Source: Phycisphaerales bacterium UBA2396
GTDB lineage: Bacteria > Planctomycetota > Phycisphaerae > Phycisphaerales > UBA1924
Assembly: GCA_002343325.1 (NCBI GenBank)
Contig: DDSG01000178.1
Coordinates: forward strand, 1-10,711
Length of the DNA: 10,711 bases
Reading direction: 5' to 3'
Within the stretch, counting starts at the first letter, position 1, and every line of letters begins with the position of its first letter. Position numbers and translations under genes: made by a program. This document shows, in pieces, positions 6,875-10,711 of this stretch. The notes under the pieces are model-generated. The model had not been told where the DNA came from. It saw nothing but the letters and a program-made list of their open reading frames with translations, and did not search any database.

Positions 6875-7468
6875 TCAGGCGCCTTCTTCCTTCACGTGGG
6901 ATTCCAGATCGCGAAAGAGCACAGCCCGGGCATACGCCCACTCTCGCATCACCGTCCGCTCCGAAATCCCAAGAGCCTTGGCCGTGTCCTCGACGGAAAG
7001 GCCGGCGTAGAACCGGAGCCGGACCACCGCCCCGGCGGTGGGATCCTGACCCTCCAGGCGACGGATCGCCTCGTCGACCGCCACGATTCCGTCAGGATCT
7101 TCCTCCGCGGCCAGATCCACCACGTGCAGGGGGATCTTTGCCGGCGCCCGCTTGCCGTCTCCACCCCGTTTGAGTCTCCCCCTCGATCGGGCGTGCTCGA
7201 TCAGAATCCGACGCATCGCCTCTGCGGCGGCGTGAAAGAAGTGCGCCCGATTGGCCCAGTCGGCCGCGGATCCGTCGGGACCCACCAGCCTCGCATAAGC
7301 CTCATGCACAAGGGCGGTTGCCTGCAGCGTGTGGTCTTTGCGCTCCCCGGCCATCCGTTCCTGGGCGACACGCCGGAGCTGGTCGTACACCAACGGCAGC
7401 AGCGCCTCGGCTGATTGGCGATCACCGGCACCGGCCTGCTGCATCAGGATCGTGACGTCGTCGGGCAC
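6875..7468 (-). CDS. ECF-type RNA polymerase sigma factor (TIGR02999/Sigma70_ECF type)
   Basis: This is a group-4 sigma factor of 197 residues that should direct RNA polymerase to a specific set of promoters. Region 2 spans about 15-95 (AEALLPLVYDQLRRVA, HTLQATALVHEAYARLV, WANRAHFFHAAAEAMRRILIEHARSR). Region 4, with its helix-turn-helix, lies near the C-terminus (LRFYAGLSVEDTAKALGISERTVMREWAYARAVL). The wording matches the ECF subfamily that is abundant in Planctomycetes and Acidobacteria. The usual acidic motif of region 2.2 is replaced by TLQATALVHEAY, with Thr47 and Thr51 in place of acidic residues. The chosen start is GTG at 7466-7468, with GGGAG 6 nt upstream. An alternative TTG at 7504 would overlap the rpe stop and add 12 residues unlike the family. 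No anti-sigma gene is seen. The next gene is a kinase, which may control this factor. Confidence 0.92.
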   Translation of the reverse strand: MPDDVTILMQQAGAGDRQSAEALLPLVYDQLRRVAQERMAGERKDHTLQATALVHEAYARLVGPDGSAADWANRAHFFHAAAEAMRRILIEHARSRGRLKRGGDGKRAPAKIPLHVVDLAAEEDPDGIVAVDEAIRRLEGQDPTAGAVVRLRFYAGLSVEDTAKALGISERTVMREWAYARAVLFRDLESHVKEEGA

Positions 7469-7474
7469 TGGGAT

Positions 7475-7479
7475 CTCCC
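7475..7479 (-). promoter_or_regulatory. Ribosome binding site deciding the sigma-factor start
   Basis: GGGAG on the minus strand lies 6 nt before the GTG at 7468. It favours that start over the TTG at 7504, whose upstream sequence lies inside the rpe coding end. Confidence 0.55.
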
Positions 7480-7500
7480 GGGCCCAGCATACCGCGGGGA

Positions 7501-8208
7501 TCAACCCCGCAAGGCGGCGACCACCCGGGCCCGATCCTCCCGGGGCTTGGAAAATATGGCATTGGCCGCAACGATGACATCGACCCCGGCGGCGCGCACG
7601 AGGGCGGCGTTCTCGGGATTGACACCCCCGTCTATCTGCACCCGCTTCTCAGTTCCCACCCGGGCGCGAATGGTCCGGACCTTCTCCAGCACCTCGGGCA
7701 TGAACTTCTGACCGCTGAAGCCCGGGTTCACGGACATGACCAGCACAAGATCAAAGGCGTCGGCCACCCGCAGCACGTCGTCGGACGGCGTCGGGGGGTT
7801 GAGGCACAGACCGGCCGTCATCCCAAGGTCGTGGCAACGTTGGGCCAAGTCTCGGGCCTGCTGCCCTTGGACCCGCTCGATATGGAAGGTGCAGTGGGCG
7901 GCACCCGCTTTGGCAAAGGGTTCCAGAAACCGGGCCGGATCCATGACCATCAGGTGCACATCGCAGAAGGCGTTGGGCAGATGGCGTCGGATGCCCGCCA
8001 CCATGTCTGGGCCCATGGTGAGGTTTGGGGCGAAGTGCCCGTCCATCACATCGACGTGGAGGAGGTCGGCGCCGCCGCCGGACTGGGACGACGGCGTCAG
8101 AATGTGCCCCGCGTCGGAAGCCATCGCCCCAAAGTCGGCCGAGAGGATCGAGGGGGCGATGAGCACCCTTCCGGGCTGGTCCGTGAAGACGTTGCGGGGT
8201 CTGGGCAT
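7501..8208 (-). CDS. rpe: Ribulose-phosphate 3-epimerase
   Basis: This enzyme interconverts D-ribulose 5-phosphate and D-xylulose 5-phosphate in the pentose phosphate pathway, in the cytoplasm. The 235-residue TIM-barrel protein carries the family signatures. These are APSILSADF (18-26), HVDVMDGHFAPNLTMGP (51-67), CDVHLM (82-87), the phosphate-binding VNPGFSGQKF (160-169), and QIDGGVN (191-197). Metal ligands and catalytic acids are all present: His51, Asp53, His85 and Asp193. The loop before the HVDVMDG strand is about ten residues longer than usual and rich in Ser/Gly (TPSSQSGGGA). The ATG at 8208 is chosen because it leaves a short N-terminus before the first strand. An in-frame ATG at 8253 would add 15 residues that overlap the divergent promoter region. 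The ribosome site is weak. It is followed after 32 nt by the sigma-factor gene, so it probably leads that operon. Confidence 0.95.
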   Translation of the reverse strand: MPRPRNVFTDQPGRVLIAPSILSADFGAMASDAGHILTPSSQSGGGADLLHVDVMDGHFAPNLTMGPDMVAGIRRHLPNAFCDVHLMVMDPARFLEPFAKAGAAHCTFHIERVQGQQARDLAQRCHDLGMTAGLCLNPPTPSDDVLRVADAFDLVLVMSVNPGFSGQKFMPEVLEKVRTIRARVGTEKRVQIDGGVNPENAALVRAAGVDVIVAANAIFSKPREDRARVVAALRG

Positions 8209-8258
8209 GGGTGAGGGTAGAGCCCGCGTCGTCCCGGGCGAGGGTCTTACCATCGGGC
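8209..8258. promoter_or_regulatory. Divergent intergenic region between rpe and the pyrophosphorylase
   Basis: Only 50 bp separate the two divergent start codons, so promoters for both directions must overlap here or extend into the coding sequences. A GAGGG at 8240-8244 lies 14 nt before the plus-strand ATG, further than ideal. I see no good -10/-35 pair on either strand. Confidence 0.4.
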
Positions 8259-9701
8259 ATGTCGCACCACGATCCCGCCGTCGTCCGATCGCGTCTGGCC
8301 CAGATCGGTCAGGAGCATCTCCTGGCGTTCTACGGGTCGCTCACCGCGGAGCAGCAGCAGTCGCTGCTTGCGCAGATCGAGGCGATCGACCTGGCGTCGG
8401 TCCCCGGTTGGGTCAAGACGTACGTGACGAGCAAGCCGGCGGCGACGATCCCGACGGACCTGTCGCGGATCGCGCCGGCCCCGTACTACCCCTTCGACGC
8501 GTCGGGGCCCCGCGGGTACGACGCGTCCAGGTTCCGGCAGGCGGGGGAAGAGCTGCTGCGTGCGGGGAAGGTGGCGGCGTTCGTCGTCGCGGGAGGGCAG
8601 GGCTCTCGTCTTGGCTTCGAAGGGCCCAAAGGGTGCTACCCGGCGACGCCCATCACGCGGAAGACTCTCTTCCACGTGTTTGCCGAACAACTTCTGGCGG
8701 CGACGCGGCGGTACGGGCGGCCGATCCCCTGGGCGGTGATGACCAGCCCGCTCAACCACGCGGCGACCGTTGCGTACTTCGAGCAGCACCGGTTCTTCGG
8801 GCTTGGCGACGAGAACGTGATGTTCTTCCCGCAGGGCGTGATGCCGAGCTTTGACCTTACAAGCGGGAAGATCCTGCTGGCCTCGCCGCACGAGATCGCG
8901 ACCAACCCGGACGGGCACGGGGGCGCGGTGTCGGCTTTGCACAAGTCCGGGACGCTGGGGGAGCTTGCGTCGCGCGGGATCGAGCACCTGAGCTACTTCC
9001 AGGTGGACAACCCGCACGTCAAGATCATCGATCCGCTGTTCCTCGGGCTTCACGCGGCCGCCCCGGATTCCTCGGGCGAGATGTCGAGCAAGATGATCCC
9101 CAAAGCCTCGTGGGACGAGAAGGTCGGGGTCTTCTGCACGATTGACGGGAAACTCGATGTGATCGAGTACAGCGACATGCCGGCGGAACTCGCCCGCGCA
9201 ACCAACGCGGATGGCTCGCTTCGGTTCGCGGCCGGTTCGATCGCGATCCACATCATCTCGATCGCATTCCTCCGCCGCCTCGCCACCGACCCGAGCGTCT
9301 CGCTTCCCTTCCACCGGGCGGAGAAGAAGATCCCGCACGTCGATCTCGCGACGGGTAAGGCTGTCAGCCCAACCGGGAACAACGGCGTGAAGCTCGAGCG
9401 GTTCATCTTCGACGCGTTGTCTCGTGCGGCGAAATCGATCGTGCTCGAGACCGAACGCGTTGAGGAGTTCGCCCCGATCAAGAACGCGACGGGGACGGAC
9501 AGCGTGGAATCAAGCCAGCGCCTGCAGACGCTGCGGGCGGCCCGGTGGCTCGTCCGCTGCGGCACGAAGGTGCCCACCCGCCCCGACGGGCAGCCCGATT
9601 GTGTGATCGAGTTGTCGCCACTGAGCGGCTGCTCGCCCGACGATCTCGCGTGCACGCGCATGCCGAAGGAGATCGAACCCGGTGCGCAGTTGATCCTCTA
9701 G
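8259..9701 (+). CDS. UDPGP-family UDP-sugar pyrophosphorylase (UAP1-like)
   Basis: This enzyme should join UTP with a sugar 1-phosphate, most likely N-acetylglucosamine 1-phosphate, giving the UDP-sugar and pyrophosphate. The 480-residue protein matches the eukaryotic-type UDP-N-acetylhexosamine pyrophosphorylase family and not bacterial GlmU or GalU. The nucleotide-binding signature is AGGQGSRLG (111-119) followed by PKG (123-125). Next come RKTLFHVFAEQ (134-144), NPDGHGG (216-222), FQVDN (247-251), VGVFCTIDGKLDVIEYSDM (289-307), KLERFIFDAL (378-387) and FAPIKNATGTD (404-414), where Lys408 is a conserved position. There is no acetyltransferase domain. The ATG at 8259 is chosen because the homologous helical N-terminus begins soon after; an in-frame GTG at 8211 would read across the intergenic region into rpe. 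The next gene abuts its stop codon. The exact sugar (GlcNAc, GalNAc or Glc) cannot be set from sequence alone. Confidence 0.92.
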   Translation: MSHHDPAVVRSRLAQIGQEHLLAFYGSLTAEQQQSLLAQIEAIDLASVPGWVKTYVTSKPAATIPTDLSRIAPAPYYPFDASGPRGYDASRFRQAGEELLRAGKVAAFVVAGGQGSRLGFEGPKGCYPATPITRKTLFHVFAEQLLAATRRYGRPIPWAVMTSPLNHAATVAYFEQHRFFGLGDENVMFFPQGVMPSFDLTSGKILLASPHEIATNPDGHGGAVSALHKSGTLGELASRGIEHLSYFQVDNPHVKIIDPLFLGLHAAAPDSSGEMSSKMIPKASWDEKVGVFCTIDGKLDVIEYSDMPAELARATNADGSLRFAAGSIAIHIISIAFLRRLATDPSVSLPFHRAEKKIPHVDLATGKAVSPTGNNGVKLERFIFDALSRAAKSIVLETERVEEFAPIKNATGTDSVESSQRLQTLRAARWLVRCGTKVPTRPDGQPDCVIELSPLSGCSPDDLACTRMPKEIEPGAQLIL

Positions 9702-10541
9702 ATGCACCAGCGATTCTCCGCGTTCCCTCGCTACCTCGCCGAGCGTGCTCGCTCCGTGCGACTCGGGCCCGCGCCCGCGATGGTGGCCCATCCGGATTGG
9801 GCGACCCTTCGGCCAGCGGTGTTGTGGTTTCACGGACGCACCGCGAGCAAGGAACTTGACCCGGGGCGATACCTGCGCTGGCTGCGAGGGCCCGACGCCG
9901 AGCCGGGGCTGGCCGCGATCGCCGTGGACCTGCCCTTTCACGGCGAACGGCTCGACGAGAGGATGCACCACCCCGCGCACACGCTGGAGATTCTCGAACA
10001 GGCCGTGACCGAGGTCGATGAAATCGTTGCGTCGCTCCGCGAGACCGCCTTGCGTGAAGGCTGGCCCATCGATCTCACCCGGCTCGGGATCGGCGGCATG
10101 TCGCTTGGCGGGATGGTGACGCTGCGACGGCTGTGCGACCCTCACCCTTTCCGATGTGCCGCGGTCGAAGGCACCGCTGGATGGCTTGAGGGGATGTACT
10201 ACCCCGGAGAGCACGGGCTTGCGTCGCCCCCCTGGCCCGTCGATCACCCTCGCGAGCGGGTGCGGCGGCTTGACCCCGCAGGGCACCTCACCACGTTCTC
10301 GCCTCTGCCGCTGCTGGACCTGCACAGCCTCGCCGACGAAATGGTCCCCTTCGAGCCGCAAGCACGGTTCATCGAGATGCTCCGCGGGCATTACGAGCGA
10401 CAGGGTGCCGACCCTTCGCTCGTCACCCTCGTGACCTGGCCCACCACCGGAGCCCCGCGCGAGCACATCGGTTTTGGGCGTGTGAGCAACGAGGCGAAGA
10501 CGATCCAGACCGACTTCTTCCGAAGGCATCTGCTGGGCTAG
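9702..10541 (+). CDS. Alpha/beta hydrolase (esterase or acyl-peptidase-like)
   Basis: This is a cytoplasmic serine hydrolase of 279 residues with unknown substrate. The fold markers are in order: an oxyanion-type strand VLWFHGRT (40-47), VDLPFHGER (75-83), the nucleophile elbow GMSLGG with Ser134 (132-137), a candidate acid Asp212 in SLADEMVPFEPQ, and a candidate base His255 in REHIGFG. The full triad is therefore present. The DLPFHGER and GGMSLGG wording resembles the dienelactone-hydrolase/YitV-like esterases. No signal peptide or membrane helix is seen. The ATG directly follows the pyrophosphorylase TAG with no spacer and no close ribosome site, so translation probably depends on reinitiation from the upstream gene. 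Its stop overlaps the stop of lgt on the other strand. A link to cell-envelope sugar or lipid chemistry is only suggested by the neighbours. Confidence 0.88.
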   Translation: MHQRFSAFPRYLAERARSVRLGPAPAMVAHPDWATLRPAVLWFHGRTASKELDPGRYLRWLRGPDAEPGLAAIAVDLPFHGERLDERMHHPAHTLEILEQAVTEVDEIVASLRETALREGWPIDLTRLGIGGMSLGGMVTLRRLCDPHPFRCAAVEGTAGWLEGMYYPGEHGLASPPWPVDHPRERVRRLDPAGHLTTFSPLPLLDLHSLADEMVPFEPQARFIEMLRGHYERQGADPSLVTLVTWPTTGAPREHIGFGRVSNEAKTIQTDFFRRHLLG

Positions 10542-10711
10542 CGGGGCGCGAGCAGCCCGCCCATCGGCGGCTCGTGCCGGGCCCGCGCGATCGCGAGCAC
10601 CGCCGCACCCGCCGCGAGCATGCCCACGCTGAGCAACTGCCCCCGCGTGAGACCGAGGATGTACTGGTTCGCCAGTTGCGGGTCGGGGAAGCGCCAGAAA
10701 GGCTCGATGAC
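10538..10711 (-). CDS. lgt: Prolipoprotein diacylglyceryl transferase, C-terminal end only
   Basis: The last 57 codons of a gene enter from the right edge. Lgt transfers diacylglycerol from phosphatidylglycerol to the Cys of prolipoproteins in the inner membrane. The fragment reads IEPFWRFPDPQLAN, then LTRGQLLSVGMLAAGAAVLAIARAR. This matches the family's final conserved block (E-x-F-R-x-PD, then a G-Q-L/I-L-S motif) leading into the last membrane helix. A short cytoplasmic tail (HEPPMGGLLAPR) follows. Most of the gene, including the earlier catalytic region, is outside the window. The TAG stop (10538-10540) overlaps the hydrolase TAG (10539-10541) in one CTAG. Identification rests on a short but characteristic segment. 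Confidence 0.85.
   Translation of the reverse strand, partial: VIEPFWRFPDPQLANQYILGLTRGQLLSVGMLAAGAAVLAIARARHEPPMGGLLAPR

Noticed and set aside
8247..9338. Open frame of 363 codons on the minus strand opposite the pyrophosphorylase
   Set aside because: The translation is Arg/Val-rich without motifs, and it would cover the divergent start region. The plus-strand UDPGP signatures are decisive.
9510..10529. Open frame of 339 codons on the minus strand opposite the hydrolase
   Set aside because: It has no recognisable motifs, and the plus strand encodes a hydrolase with a complete catalytic triad. It would also overlap the end of the pyrophosphorylase gene.
1..10711. Mobile element, CRISPR array, tRNA or phage defence system
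   Set aside because: No transposase, integrase, regularly spaced repeats, tRNA-like cloverleaf or known defence gene set was recognised by reading both strands. Coding density and composition are uniform.

Overview
The window is GC-rich DNA with closely packed genes. It looks like a chromosomal segment from a planctomycete, most likely of the Phycisphaerae. Three things suggest this. First, an ECF sigma factor of the ECF_subfamily/TIGR02999 type sits directly upstream of a very large transmembrane Ser/Thr kinase with a WD40-like sensor region. Second, a secreted FG-GAP/Ig protein ends in a short Cys-framed EF-hand (dockerin-like) tail of the kind common in Phycisphaerae. Third, codon use is strongly GC-biased. 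The lineage is inferred from protein style, not from a marker gene.

Layout: positions 1-1208 (minus strand) hold most of a 4-hydroxyphenylpyruvate dioxygenase gene (hppD), cut by the left edge of the window. A 135-bp spacer follows, with a ribosome binding site, a promoter-like hexamer, a dyad and a long hairpin. From 8208 down to 1344 four genes lie on the minus strand in transcription order: rpe (ribulose-phosphate 3-epimerase), the sigma factor, the roughly 1300-residue kinase, and the secreted FG-GAP/Ig/EF-hand protein. Gaps are 32, 17 and 96 nt, so the first three are probably one operon and the fourth may be.

Divergently from rpe, across only 50 bp, run two plus-strand genes: a eukaryotic-type (UDPGP-family) UDP-sugar pyrophosphorylase and an alpha/beta hydrolase whose ATG directly abuts the previous stop codon. 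The right edge holds the 3' end of lgt (prolipoprotein diacylglyceryl transferase) on the minus strand. Its stop codon overlaps the stop of the hydrolase in a shared CTAG.

Together the window mixes housekeeping metabolism (tyrosine catabolism, pentose phosphates, nucleotide sugars, lipoprotein maturation) with one signalling module. The sigma factor and kinase are the most interesting part. The sigma factor lacks the usual acidic patch in region 2.2 and has threonines there instead, and no anti-sigma gene is visible, which fits control of the sigma factor by phosphorylation. No mobile element, CRISPR array, tRNA or rRNA was seen, and no intergenic stretch exceeds 300 bp.
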